30,860 nucleotides of DNA, taken from NCBI RefSeq assembly GCF_000718775.1, contig NZ_JOCB01000101.1, positions 1 to 30,860 of the forward strand. Direction: 5' to 3'. This document shows positions 1 to 6,993 of this stretch, piece by piece. This DNA comes from Streptomyces sp. NRRL S-31 (GTDB lineage Bacteria; Actinomycetota; Actinomycetes; Streptomycetales; Streptomycetaceae). Positions within the stretch are counted from its first letter, which is position 1; each line of letters begins with the position of its first letter. Position numbers and translations under genes: made by a program. A model generated the notes under the pieces. The model searched no databases, was not told the DNA's origin, and saw nothing but the letters and a program-made list of their open reading frames with translations.

Positions 1-98
1 ACACGCCGCTGCATCGCAGCCTCATCAAGATCAGGCCACTCCATCCCGGTCAGGAACTTCAGCAGATTCCCCAACGGCGACCCAGGCGACAGATCCAC
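1..98 (-). CDS. Partial WXG100/CpnT-like polymorphic toxin, N-terminus only
   Basis: Only the first 32 codons are present; the gene runs off the left edge. Translation from the GTG at 98 begins VDLSPGSPLGNLLKF and continues TGMEWPDLDEAAM. This is the style of the WXG100-like domain that opens CpnT-type polymorphic toxins of actinobacteria: a short helix, a W-P pair, then an acidic D-E-A segment leading into a helix. In that family the N-terminal domain is taken to direct export, with a variable toxin domain at the far C-terminus, which cannot be seen here. The start is chosen because the family usually begins a few residues before this motif. The Shine-Dalgarno match upstream is weak (GGTGGG). 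Identity rests on a short stretch and family memory. Confidence 0.55.
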   Translation of the reverse strand, partial: MDLSPGSPLGNLLKFLTGMEWPDLDEAAMQRR

Positions 99-331
99 TA
101 CCCACCTACCCCACCAACACAGCCACGCCCACCAGGACCGGCCAGCACAACCACGGACACGTCCCGCGTCCTTGAGAACAGGACGCAGCACACGAGCCCA
201 CCGTGGTGGCTTTCCTATCAGCTGAACGAAACCGGCACGGCAATCGGTTCACTCGCCGGACACCCGGTGGTTCGGCGGACGCCGAGTCCGGTTCCCGTGA
301 GGTACGTGTGCGGATCAGGCTTGTGTTCCCG

Positions 332-1168
332 CTACGCGCGCCACAGCCAGGTGAGGCGCTCGTAGAGCGGCGCCAAGCCGGCGCGCAGCATGTTCTGGAG
401 AGATGGGTTGTGGTCGCCGGGGCCTTCCGCTCCGGTCTCGGCGACGACCCATCGGCAGCCCGCGGCGGCGGCCGCCCGGGCGCGGGCCGTGAGCAGTGCG
501 GACTGAGCCCCGCGGCCGCGGCTCTCCGGGAGGGTCGCTCCGCCGAACATGTCCGCGCACGGTCCGTTGAGGAAGACGCTCCCGACCGCGACGATGCGCT
601 CGTCCTCCCACACCGCGTACTGCCGCCAGTTGGGCCTGCCCACGCACGAGGCGGCCATGTCGATCATGCCCGGCGCCGTGAACCCGAACGTGTTCATCAT
701 GACGGTCGCCCATTCGCGCGCATGGCGGGCCTCGACCGGGCCCACCCGCAGTCCGGGGTCGAGCGCTTCGATGCCGTCCGCCGCGGACAGTGTGCTCTCG
801 ATGTCACCACCCAGTTTGACGAGCCGATTGCCCGGGGTGAGGCTCAGTTCGCCGGCGATCGCGGCCCAGTCCGGAGGCAGCACCGGCGGGGCGACCATGA
901 ACGCCCCCTGGGAAACACCCTGCTCGCGATAGAAGTCGCACACCCGCGCGAGGACGTCCGCGGTGACCGGTTCGTCCGTACCGAACCCCCCGGCCTTGTT
1001 GAAGAAGCGACTCGGGTCTTCACGGATCGCCAGGGCCAGCACCGGCCCCGCCCGCAGCGAGCCGATGCCCAGTGCCTCTCGCACCGGTGCCTCAGCCCCG
1101 GTAGCGAAGTCCGCGTACGCCTCGATCTCAGTCTGCTCGGCCAGCCCGAACGGCACGGTGGTCGTCAT
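332..1168 (-). CDS. GNAT family N-acetyltransferase, 278 aa
   Basis: Predicted cytosolic acetyl-CoA-dependent N-acetyltransferase of unknown substrate. The C-terminal half carries the GNAT acetyl-CoA loop, visible as SRGRGAQSALL, followed by an alpha helix rich in alanine and the beta strand CRWVVAETG. The strand YAVWEDERIVAVGSVFL just before it is typical motif D/A context. The N-terminal half (about residues 1-130) is a less conserved extension, so this is a two-part GNAT protein rather than a minimal 150-residue one. The ATG at 1168 is preferred over longer in-frame openings because it is preceded by a strong G-rich ribosome site (AGGGGGG), and upstream codons lose G/C bias. The gene is monocistronic. 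A relaxed palindrome (CACACAAGTGTG) lies about 100 bp upstream. Confidence 0.85.
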   Translation of the reverse strand: MTTTVPFGLAEQTEIEAYADFATGAEAPVREALGIGSLRAGPVLALAIREDPSRFFNKAGGFGTDEPVTADVLARVCDFYREQGVSQGAFMVAPPVLPPDWAAIAGELSLTPGNRLVKLGGDIESTLSAADGIEALDPGLRVGPVEARHAREWATVMMNTFGFTAPGMIDMAASCVGRPNWRQYAVWEDERIVAVGSVFLNGPCADMFGGATLPESRGRGAQSALLTARARAAAAAGCRWVVAETGAEGPGDHNPSLQNMLRAGLAPLYERLTWLWRA

Positions 1169-1267
1169 GCCGACCCCCCTGTTCCTTGATTGTGTACGAA
1201 GGTCCGGCACCGCCGCGGCGCGCTCGCCGGCTTCCGCGTGGTGTCCGGAACGGCCCCTGTCGCGGCT

Positions 1268-1279
1268 CACACAAGTGTG
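1268..1279. promoter_or_regulatory. Relaxed CACAC/GTGTG palindrome upstream of GNAT gene
   Basis: CACACAAGTGTG has perfect five-base arms with a two-base centre, unlike the stricter copies elsewhere in the window, which have no spacer. It lies about 100 bp upstream of the GNAT start. The larger arms CTCACAC (1266-1272) and GTGTGAG (1297-1303) also pair here. It may be a degenerate member of the same operator family. Confidence 0.3.
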
Positions 1280-1516
1280 CGTCTCGGGTGCCTCAGGTGT
1301 GAGACGGTACGCGTCTTGCGGCGACCCGTGAAGTGGAGCCTGTGCCGAACATGGCCACGGGGACGTGTGCCGGCCGCACCGGTTCCGGCGGTACGGCTGC
1401 CGACCCGGCACAGTGCTGTGGCAGCCGTACACCGGAAACGGAGACGTCACGAGGGCGCGCCATCGTGCTCCGCCGGGGCGATCCCGCTCTCCGGCCGTCG
1501 CCGGGACGGCGTCCGG

Positions 1517-1550
1517 CGGAGCCCCGCCTCGCGCGCGGCGCGGGGCTCCG
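1517..1550 (-). terminator. Rho-independent-like hairpin after YceI gene
   Basis: A perfect 11-bp stem (1517-1527 with 1540-1550; arm CGGAGCCCCGC) and a 12-base loop lie 33 bp downstream of the YceI stop codon. There is no T tract, as is usual in Streptomyces. Confidence 0.6.
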
Positions 1551-1582
1551 CGTCCACCACGGGCATCGATGAGGTCGGACGG

Positions 1583-2107
1583 TCAGACCCCGTGCTCCGG
1601 GGTGCGACGCAGTCGCAGGTCCAGCTGCACGGCCACCTTCCGGCCGACCAGGAACGACGGTCCGTAGCCGACTCCCGCGGCCCGCCGGTCGAGCAGGGTG
1701 GTGGCGACGACCTCGGCCGTGTCGTCGCCGTCCTGCGCCACCCGGACCGTCAGGTGCACGTCACTAGTGACCCCGCGCAGCGTCAGCCGGCCCTGGACCA
1801 GCCAGGTGCCGGGCTCCTGCGGCACGACGGCCGTGGAACGGAAGGTGAGGCGGGGATGGGCGTCCGCGTGCAGGAAGTCCTTGCCTCGCACATGCGCGTC
1901 CCGCTTCGGGTGGTCGGTGGAGAAGCCGGCCGCGTCCAGCGTGGCGGTGACGGACCGGGGAACGCCGCCGGCGTCCACCGAGACCTCGGCGGACTCGATC
2001 GGGAACCGGCCCTGAACGGTCCTGAAGATCATGTTGCGGACGGAGAAGGACGCGGTGCTTCCGGTCGGCTCGACCGACCATGTACCGGCCCGGATCGCGT
2101 TGGTCAT
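1583..2107 (-). CDS. YceI family lipid-binding-like protein, 174 aa
   Basis: YceI proteins form a lipocalin-like beta barrel that holds a long isoprenoid-type ligand. Here the whole 174 residues match that pattern: an opening GTWSVEPTGSTASFSVRNM, the internal KRDAHVRGKDFLHADAHP block typical of the family, TWLVQGRLTLRGVTSDV, and a closing RKVAVQLDLRL strand. There is no signal peptide or lipobox, so the protein is expected in the cytosol, as in many Streptomyces homologues. The ATG start at 2107 has a GGGAG ribosome site. The gene is divergent from a TetR regulator, with 116 bp between the starts holding an A/T-rich inverted repeat, so TetR control is likely. The ligand is unknown. An intact SpeI-like palindrome, GTCACTAGTGAC, lies within the coding sequence and is probably incidental. 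Confidence 0.88.
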   Translation of the reverse strand: MTNAIRAGTWSVEPTGSTASFSVRNMIFRTVQGRFPIESAEVSVDAGGVPRSVTATLDAAGFSTDHPKRDAHVRGKDFLHADAHPRLTFRSTAVVPQEPGTWLVQGRLTLRGVTSDVHLTVRVAQDGDDTAEVVATTLLDRRAAGVGYGPSFLVGRKVAVQLDLRLRRTPEHGV

Positions 2108-2148
2108 CCTGGACTCCCTGCTAGCGGGGCGACGGAACGAGACGCCCT

Positions 2149-2175
2149 TAAAAACCGAACACTACTCTGTTTTTA
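2149..2175. promoter_or_regulatory. Candidate TetR operator between YceI and TetR genes
   Basis: TAAAAAC (2149-2155) and GTTTTTA (2169-2175) form a perfect 7-bp inverted repeat with a 13-base spacer. It is one of the most A/T-rich spots in the window and sits midway between the two divergent starts. This is where a TetR dimer controlling both genes would be expected. Assignment to the adjacent regulator is inference. Confidence 0.5.
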
Positions 2176-2223
2176 TTCCGCTCGCGGCACCGGCCGGTCC
2201 GGTCCTCGGCGTAAGGTGCGAGA

Positions 2224-2880
2224 GTGACGGACGACCTCATCGCGAACGGCAAGCGGCGACGGCGGCGGGCCACCGGAAGCTACGCGGCGGCGGACGCGCG
2301 GCGTGCCGCCGTCGTGGAGGCCGCCTCCCGGCTCTTCGCCGAGCAGGGCTACCACCAGACGTCACTGGCGCAGGTGGCCGGTGACGCCGGCGTGTCACAG
2401 ACCGGACTGCTGCACCACTTCAAGGGCAAGGACGTCCTCCTGCTGGCCGTCCTCGAGTTCCACGACCGGTCGCGGGCCTCCCGCTTCGACCCGCCGGCGC
2501 GCGGCCTGAGACGGCTGCTCGAGCACATGCTCGACGTGCTGCGGGAAGAAGTGGACTCCCCCGGTCTCACCCGCCTGTTCTCGACGACCGCCGGTGAGGC
2601 CACCGACCCGGCCCATCCGGCGCACGACTACTTCCGGCGGCGGTTCGCACTGATGCGGGAGAACAACGCCCGCGCGGTGCGGGCCTCCATCGAGGCAGGA
2701 CTGGTCAGACCGGACGTCGACCCGCAGGCGCTGGGCCGTGCCCTGGTCGCGGTGGCGGACGGGCTGACGGGCCAGTGGCTCATCGATCCCTCCTTCGACG
2801 TCGTCGAGCACGTTCGGGACCACTTCGAGATGCTGATGCGGGGCATCGTCACCGACGGCGGCGGACTGACCGCGCCGTGA
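2224..2880 (+). CDS. TetR/AcrR family regulator, 218 aa
   Basis: A one-component repressor with an N-terminal TetR helix-turn-helix at about residues 26-75. The visible signature is ARRAAVVEAASRLFAEQGY, then TSLAQVAGDAGVSQTGLLHHF and KGKDVLL. The C-terminal 130 residues are the ligand-binding and dimerisation domain and contain the common LTGQWLIDP region seen in TetR proteins of this length. The basic N-terminal tail (KRRRRR) is typical. The start is the GTG at 2224 with AAGG upstream. It is divergent from the YceI gene and convergent with the FAD oxidase gene. The likely target is its own promoter and that of the YceI gene. The inducer cannot be inferred. Confidence 0.9.
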   Translation: MTDDLIANGKRRRRRATGSYAAADARRAAVVEAASRLFAEQGYHQTSLAQVAGDAGVSQTGLLHHFKGKDVLLLAVLEFHDRSRASRFDPPARGLRRLLEHMLDVLREEVDSPGLTRLFSTTAGEATDPAHPAHDYFRRRFALMRENNARAVRASIEAGLVRPDVDPQALGRALVAVADGLTGQWLIDPSFDVVEHVRDHFEMLMRGIVTDGGGLTAP

Positions 2881-3017
2881 AGCCGCGGGGCCGCCGTTCC
2901 GAACCGCACCGCCAGGCCCTCCCGCACCACGCCGCCGCGCGCGCTTCCGCCGGACGCGGCTGTCACCAGGCGTGTCTGCGGGGACGTCGCCCGGTCTGCC
3001 GCGGCACGGGGAGGCGT

Positions 3018-3038
3018 CCGACGGCACCGGTCCGTCGG
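3018..3038. terminator. Hairpin between convergent TetR and FAD oxidase genes
   Basis: The perfect 7-bp arms CCGACGG (3018-3024) and CCGTCGG (3032-3038) flank a seven-base loop in the 167-bp gap between two convergent genes. It could terminate both. Confidence 0.45.
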
Positions 3039-3047
3039 GCCGGGCGG

Positions 3048-4388
3048 TCAGGCGGGACCCGCGGGCAGCGCGAAGTTGGTGTCGAAGCGGTGTTCGGGGT
3101 CGTAGTGGGCCTTGAGCGCGATCAGCCGGGGGAGCACGGGCCCGGGAAAGGCATCCCGCAACTGCCGCGTTCCCGTGCGCGTCTCGAAGCTCAGGTAGAG
3201 CCCGTCGATATACGGGGTGAGGGCTTCCCAACGCCGGTCGAGATCGTTCGCCAAGGCGGGCAGGGTCGCCGCCATCAGGGAGAAGTCCTGACTGCGGTGC
3301 GCGTACGCCATGGCCGTCGCGGGCATGTCGTTCACGGCTCCTCCGACGGAGCGCAGTTGTACGATCCCGGACGCCTCGGCCACCGCGGCGATGGCCTGTG
3401 TGACGGCGGTGTCGAGCCGGTGCAGCAGGCCCGACCGGGTCACTGACAACGGCTGCTGCGCACGGTGCGGCTGGTGCCCGGCCGGCACCAGCCGGTGGTA
3501 GGAGGTGGCGGACAGCCGGTTGTGCAGCAGGGGTCCCGCCGACCGCAGGTGCCGCACCGCACGACCGGCCGCCTCCAGGTCGGTGCCGGCGTACACCGTC
3601 ATCGCCTGGGCGACCGGACGTCCCCCCGCCCCGGTCACCAGGGTGAGGAAGCTCGTCACCTCGCGGGGGGACGCCTGCACGGCCTCACCCCACCGCGTGA
3701 GCGTGGCGGCCGTGTCCGAGGCGTCGTACACGCTGACGTCGACGCAGACCCCCTCCACGGAGGACGCGTGGAACTCGAAGGCCGTGGCGACACCGAAGTT
3801 CGCTCCCGCGCCGCGGACGGCCCAGAACAGATCGGGATCGTGAAGGTCGTCCGTCCGTACGAAGGATCCGTCCGCCAGGACCAGCTCGGCCGCCCGCATG
3901 TGGTCGACCGTGAGCCCGTGCATGCGCGACATCAGGCCGATTCCGCCCGCGGTGGCCAGTCCCCCGACCCCGACGTCCCCGGTGTCGCCGGAGGACACCG
4001 CCAGCCCGTGGGGCGCAAGCGCGGCGGCGACGTCTCCCCACCGCGCCCCCGCTCCCACCCGTACCAGCCCCGACTCGGCGTCCAGCACCGTCACCGAGGC
4101 CAGCAGCGACAGATCGACGACCAGCCCCCCGTCGTTCGTGGACCGTCCGCTGATGCCGTGACCGCCACTGCGCACGGTGAGCGGCAGGTGTTCCCGGCAG
4201 GCGTACGCGAGTGCCGCCGCGATGTCCCGTTCGTTCCGTACCCGCAGTACCGCGGCGGGAGAGCCCGGACGTGTGTAGGTGTGGCGCACGGCCTCGTAAC
4301 CGGGGTCACCGGGACGTGTCGCGATGGCCGCGAGAGGTCCGGGCATCGTGAGCTCCGGGGCGGACGAGGAGCCGGCAGGGACAGGCAT
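3048..4388 (-). CDS. FAD-binding oxidoreductase, BBE-like, 446 aa
   Basis: A member of the FAD-linked oxidase family related to berberine bridge enzymes. It would oxidise an alcohol, sugar or secondary-metabolite substrate and pass electrons to oxygen. The PCMH-type FAD domain spans about residues 30-210. The flavin-linking histidine is visible in RSGGHGISG (His77). The glycine-rich stretch after residue 133 (GDTGDVGVGGLATAGG) has Thr136 where bicovalent enzymes carry cysteine, so only a single covalent flavin bond is expected. The C-terminal BBE motif is YDPEHRFDTNFAL. There is no signal peptide. The ATG at 4388 has AAAGG upstream. The gene lies downstream of TetR-A on the same strand, separated by 552 bp that contain a perfect ACACACGTGTGT palindrome. 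The substrate is unknown. Confidence 0.88.
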   Translation of the reverse strand: MPVPAGSSSAPELTMPGPLAAIATRPGDPGYEAVRHTYTRPGSPAAVLRVRNERDIAAALAYACREHLPLTVRSGGHGISGRSTNDGGLVVDLSLLASVTVLDAESGLVRVGAGARWGDVAAALAPHGLAVSSGDTGDVGVGGLATAGGIGLMSRMHGLTVDHMRAAELVLADGSFVRTDDLHDPDLFWAVRGAGANFGVATAFEFHASSVEGVCVDVSVYDASDTAATLTRWGEAVQASPREVTSFLTLVTGAGGRPVAQAMTVYAGTDLEAAGRAVRHLRSAGPLLHNRLSATSYHRLVPAGHQPHRAQQPLSVTRSGLLHRLDTAVTQAIAAVAEASGIVQLRSVGGAVNDMPATAMAYAHRSQDFSLMAATLPALANDLDRRWEALTPYIDGLYLSFETRTGTRQLRDAFPGPVLPRLIALKAHYDPEHRFDTNFALPAGPA

Positions 4389-4605
4389 CGGCGAGCCTTT
4401 CTACGGCGGGCGGGACGGAACGTGCCGCGGCTGATGAGTCGACGTGACGGTGCGCAGCCCGGAACTCCTCCGGCGAGGAGGGTGTCGTCCGGCAGCCGGC
4501 CGGGCATCCGGGTGCGCACCTCGCAGTGTGCCGAACCTGACGCAGCGACTGCTGCCGGGGTGGTGAACAACCGGCGGCAAGCGCGCGGTCGGCGGGAGCG
4601 GCGAG

Positions 4606-4617
4606 ACACACGTGTGT
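4606..4617. promoter_or_regulatory. Palindrome site S1, ACACACGTGTGT
   Basis: A perfect 12-bp palindrome about 220 bp upstream of the FAD oxidase start. It is one of six C/G-centred copies of the (G)CACACGTGTG(C) family found only between genes in this window. An ACGT core exactly 25 bp further on (4635-4638) may be a weak second half of a pair. Confidence 0.6.
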
Positions 4618-4664
4618 GCCGCGATCCGCGGCGGACGTGGCAACGCGGCCTCCGGGGCCACCCG

Positions 4665-4726
4665 TCACCGGTTCGCGAGGCTTCGCTCCGTTTCGCGAGG
4701 CTTCGCTCCGTCACCGGTTCGCGAGG
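4665..4726 (+). repeat. Short direct-repeat cluster, 20-bp unit
   Basis: A 20-bp unit containing TTCGCGAGGCTTCGCTCCG occurs at 4671-4690 and 4691-4710, differing only in the first base. The block TCACCGGTTCGCGAGG occurs at 4665-4680 and again at 4711-4726, framing the array. It lies in non-coding DNA and may have arisen by slippage. Confidence 0.7.
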
Positions 4727-4940
4727 CCGGGGTGCCGATTCGGTCGGGTCATGGGTCTCAGCCGAGCGGCAAGGCGAGCTGACCAAGGGGTTTCGGCGGT
4801 GGCCCGCGCGCCCAGGGCCCGTCCGACGGACGGACGGTGCCCGCCACGCACGGCACGGACAGAGGACCGCACGCGCCGCGGCGCCCGTCGGCCGCTCGGA
4901 GGACGAGCTACGGCGCCGCGGCCCGCGAGCCCGGCCGGGA

Positions 4941-5516
4941 TCAGTGGTCGAGGACGTTGAGGGCCAGGTCGAGGGACCTCATGGAAGCGGTGGCGTCGTC
5001 CGTCGCCTTCCCGCGCAACGCGCCGCCTTCGAAGGCGTCGATCAGAAAAGCGGCGAGGTCGCTCGCGGGCTCCCGGGACCGGATCTCACCTGTCTGCTGC
5101 CCCTGCCGGATCACCTCGGCCAGCATGTCGGCCCAGGCGGAGAAACCGCCGCGGACCGCGGACCCCACTTCTTCACCCGCCGTCGGGGTCTCGCTGGCCA
5201 TGGTGACCAGGAGGCAGCCGAACTCGACTCCGGTGGAACTCGTCCGCTGCGCCTGGCTCGCGAAATGAGCCCGCAGCCGCTCACGGACCGGACGGCCGTC
5301 CTCCTGCCCGAGCATGCTGAAGTCCGTGGCACCGCTGTAGCGACGGACGATCTCGGCCGCGAGTTCCTGCTTGCTCTTGAAGTGGTTGTAGAACGACCCC
5401 TTCGGAACACCGGCCGCTCCGGTGATGTCCTGCACGCTGGCGCCGTTGAAACCCTGCCGGCGGAACACGGTCTCCGCTTGCGCGATCAGTTTTCCCTTGA
5501 CGCTTACCTGAGGCAT
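4941..5516 (-). CDS. TetR-A: TetR family regulator, 191 aa
   Basis: A repressor with an N-terminal helix-turn-helix (about residues 6-55): LIAQAETVFRRQGFNGASV followed by QDITGAAGVPKGSFYNHF. The KGSFYNHFKSK recognition region is the type found in NemR/DhaR-like TetR proteins. The C-terminal ligand domain includes the GCLL segment usual in that group (EFGCLLVTMASE). It is a clear paralogue of the regulator at 25115-25684: both begin MPQVSVK, and the recognition helices are identical except for one neighbouring residue. The ATG at 5516 is placed by this alignment and by the promoter, which would put transcription start at or next to the ATG, so the mRNA is probably leaderless. Likely targets are itself, its paralogue's promoter and perhaps the FAD oxidase gene downstream. 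The ligand is unknown. Confidence 0.9.
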   Translation of the reverse strand: MPQVSVKGKLIAQAETVFRRQGFNGASVQDITGAAGVPKGSFYNHFKSKQELAAEIVRRYSGATDFSMLGQEDGRPVRERLRAHFASQAQRTSSTGVEFGCLLVTMASETPTAGEEVGSAVRGGFSAWADMLAEVIRQGQQTGEIRSREPASDLAAFLIDAFEGGALRGKATDDATASMRSLDLALNVLDH

Positions 5517-5522
5517 CCTCTG

Positions 5523-5551
5523 AATATGACCGGTCGGCTTAGTTTTGTCAA
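5523..5551 (-). promoter_or_regulatory. TetR-A promoter with embedded operator
   Basis: Read on the minus strand, TTGACA (5551-5546) and CATATT (5528-5523) are separated by exactly 17 bases, a good sigma-70-like promoter. The palindrome GACCGGTC (5528-5535) sits at the 3' end of the spacer. The 18-base element AAGCCGACCGGTCATATT recurs with two changes in front of the paralogous TetR-B, so it is the likely shared operator. Transcription would start about seven bases after the -10 box, which is the ATG itself. Confidence 0.7.
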
Positions 5552-5683
5552 GTGCCCTGTCCAGCGCGGCCCGCTGTCCGCAGGGCGCGCCACCACGCCA
5601 CCGCGGCACCTGCCGTCTCCGCGCGACGCGGGACGAGCGGAAGACCGGAGCGGAAAACCGTACTCGGTGAGCTACCCTGATGA

Positions 5684-5693
5684 ACACATGTGT
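5684..5693. promoter_or_regulatory. Palindrome site S2a, ACACATGTGT
   Basis: A perfect 10-bp palindrome, A/T-centred, about 170 bp upstream of TetR-A and 420 bp upstream of the universal stress protein. It is paired with S2b, whose CACGTG core is centred 24 bp away. Confidence 0.6.
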
Positions 5694-5705
5694 CCAGAGA
5701 CGCCC

Positions 5706-5721
5706 GGCACACGTGCGTGCC
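5706..5721. promoter_or_regulatory. Palindrome site S2b, GGCACACGTGCGTGCC
   Basis: A C/G-centred family member with core CACGTG at 5710-5715. The outer GGCAC and GTGCC arms also pair, one base out of register with the core. It forms a tandem pair with S2a. Confidence 0.5.
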
Positions 5722-6114
5722 GGTCGGCCTTACACTTCTGGTACACAGTCCCTTCGGCCCCTGGCCGAGCCTCGTCGGACATGCCGATCCGTCGGCATCC
5801 GACATCAACGTGACGAGGACTACCGCGTGCCATGCCAGAGCGACTCCACCGCCCCCGCCGGTCCTCGCGGCACTTCAAGACGCCGGTGAACAGCATCCTG
5901 CCGGGTCCCTGAGTCGCCGCACACAAGCGGCGTACGCTGTCCACGGCCGGTGCGAAGAACCTCCCGCGCCAGGCGCGGGAACATCCCCCGGGGGGCAAGG
6001 ATGGCAGGTCGGCACTCCCGGACACCGTGACGCCACCACCCGCAGAAACGACCGTACAACTCGACCACTCGTCCCGCCGCGGAAGCGGGCCGAGTCGACG
6101 AAGGAGAACATCCC

Positions 6115-6549
6115 GTGTTCGAACGCATTCTGGTGGCCCTCGACCCGAGCCCCTCGCACGTATCGGCACTGCGCCTGGCCGGCGGTCTGGCCCGGTCCTC
6201 GGGAGCCGAGGTCCGTGTCCTGCACGTCGTTCCGTCCGCCGTGGCAGGGGACACGGTGGTGAACCTGGAGGACGACACGGAGGGAACGGCGCTCCTCGAG
6301 GACGCGGTGCGCGAGCTGCGGACCACAGGAGTCAAGGCCGAGGGCCGACTCGTCCACGGCATGACCACCGTGGTGCCGCGTCTCATCTCCGACGCCGCCG
6401 AGGAGTTCGAGGCCGACCTGCTGGTGCTCAGCCCCCATCACCGCGGTTCCTTCGCGGCCCTGCTGACCCCCCGGGTGAGCGATGCGATCGCGCACAGCAG
6501 CAACATCGCGGTCCTGCTCGCCCCGGAGGACCCCGCCGACCGCGGGTGA
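6115..6549 (+). CDS. Universal stress protein (UspA family), 144 aa
   Basis: A single-domain Usp fold protein of usual length. The N-terminal strand FERILVALDPSPSHVSALRLA matches the family, with the conserved aspartate at the first loop, and LLVLSPHHRG marks the fourth strand. The ATP-binding form of the family has a G-2x-G-9x-G(S/T) motif. Here the region reads HHRGSFAALLTPRVSDAIAHSS, so nucleotide binding is uncertain. Usp proteins are cytosolic and respond to starvation or redox stress. The GTG at 6115 follows a good AAGGAG site. The gene stands alone, with a long 5' region that includes the paired palindromes 400 bp upstream. Confidence 0.88.
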   Translation: MFERILVALDPSPSHVSALRLAGGLARSSGAEVRVLHVVPSAVAGDTVVNLEDDTEGTALLEDAVRELRTTGVKAEGRLVHGMTTVVPRLISDAAEEFEADLLVLSPHHRGSFAALLTPRVSDAIAHSSNIAVLLAPEDPADRG

Positions 6550-6993
6550 GGCGCGAAGAGGTGCCGGTATGTGTGCCCGCCCCCGGTGACCGGAGGCACC
6601 GTGCCGGGGCGGTCGGGCGCACCAGCTTCTCCGCCCGGCGGCTCCGTGGGAAATGACGGTCCGAAGCCCAGTCAGTCGACCTGTGCTCCGGCCCGGCGGC
6701 CGGGGGAAGGTGAGGGGCACACCGATCACACCGGCTTTCCCAGGAGGTTCGATGAACCGGCCCAGCCCGATCCAGCCGTCATGGTGAACCGCACGCGGAC
6801 CCGCGGATGCGCTGACGGCGGTCGTGGTCCGCTGGGCGGAGCCTGAGACGTACTTCCCCGTCGAGACGCGCGCCCGTGGGTGGAGCGGGCCGAGTGCGGG
6901 TGGATGACGCGCTCCCGGGCGGTGTGCCGCACCTGCCGTGGAGCCCGCAGATCACCGGCGGTCACCGATACAACGTTGCGAAGGAACGGACAC
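6550..6993. other. Intergenic region with very short ORFs
   Basis: 444 bp without a full gene. The only notable element is an 11-codon ORF with a perfect AGGAGG ribosome site (6752-6787), overlapped by a 21-codon ORF that begins at 6781. The promoter of the SsgA-like gene should also be here. Confidence 0.5.
6752..6787 (+). CDS. Possible 11-residue leader peptide
   Basis: ATG at 6752 is preceded by AGGAGG at ideal spacing and reads MNRPSPIQPSW before TGA. An overlapping ORF starts at the ATG within ATGGTGA at 6781 and reads MVNRTRTRGCADGG and seven more residues. Such a strong ribosome site in front of so short a frame could mark a leader peptide or a remnant of a lost gene. There is no family support. 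Confidence 0.25.
   Translation: MNRPSPIQPSW

Larger units (their letters stand above)
1169..1582. other. Intergenic region between GNAT and YceI genes
   Basis: A 414-bp non-coding stretch. It holds the terminator of the YceI gene (1517-1550), a relaxed member of the window's palindrome family at 1268-1279 (five-base arms CACAC and GTGTG around AA), and presumably the GNAT promoter. Longer readings in any frame have poor codon bias. Confidence 0.6.
4389..4940. other. Non-coding region upstream of FAD oxidase gene
   Basis: A 552-bp stretch without a convincing gene. It holds the ACACACGTGTGT palindrome (4606-4617) and a short-repeat cluster (4665-4726). The open frames crossing it have no recognisable domain and poor codon bias. 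Confidence 0.6.
5517..6114. other. Divergent intergenic region between TetR-A and stress protein
   Basis: 598 bp holding the TetR-A promoter and operator (5523-5551), the paired palindromes at 5684-5721 and the leader of the universal stress protein gene. No gene is recognisable in it. Confidence 0.6.

Noticed and set aside
5683..5696. LexA (SOS) box in GAACACATGTGTCC
   Set aside because: The actinobacterial LexA box needs GTTC in the right half; here it is GTGT, and the site fits the island palindrome better.
3465..5813. 782-codon open frame on the plus strand
   Set aside because: It crosses the FAD oxidase and TetR-A genes in antisense and two non-coding gaps, and its composition is rich in Arg, Gly and His as in shadow frames.
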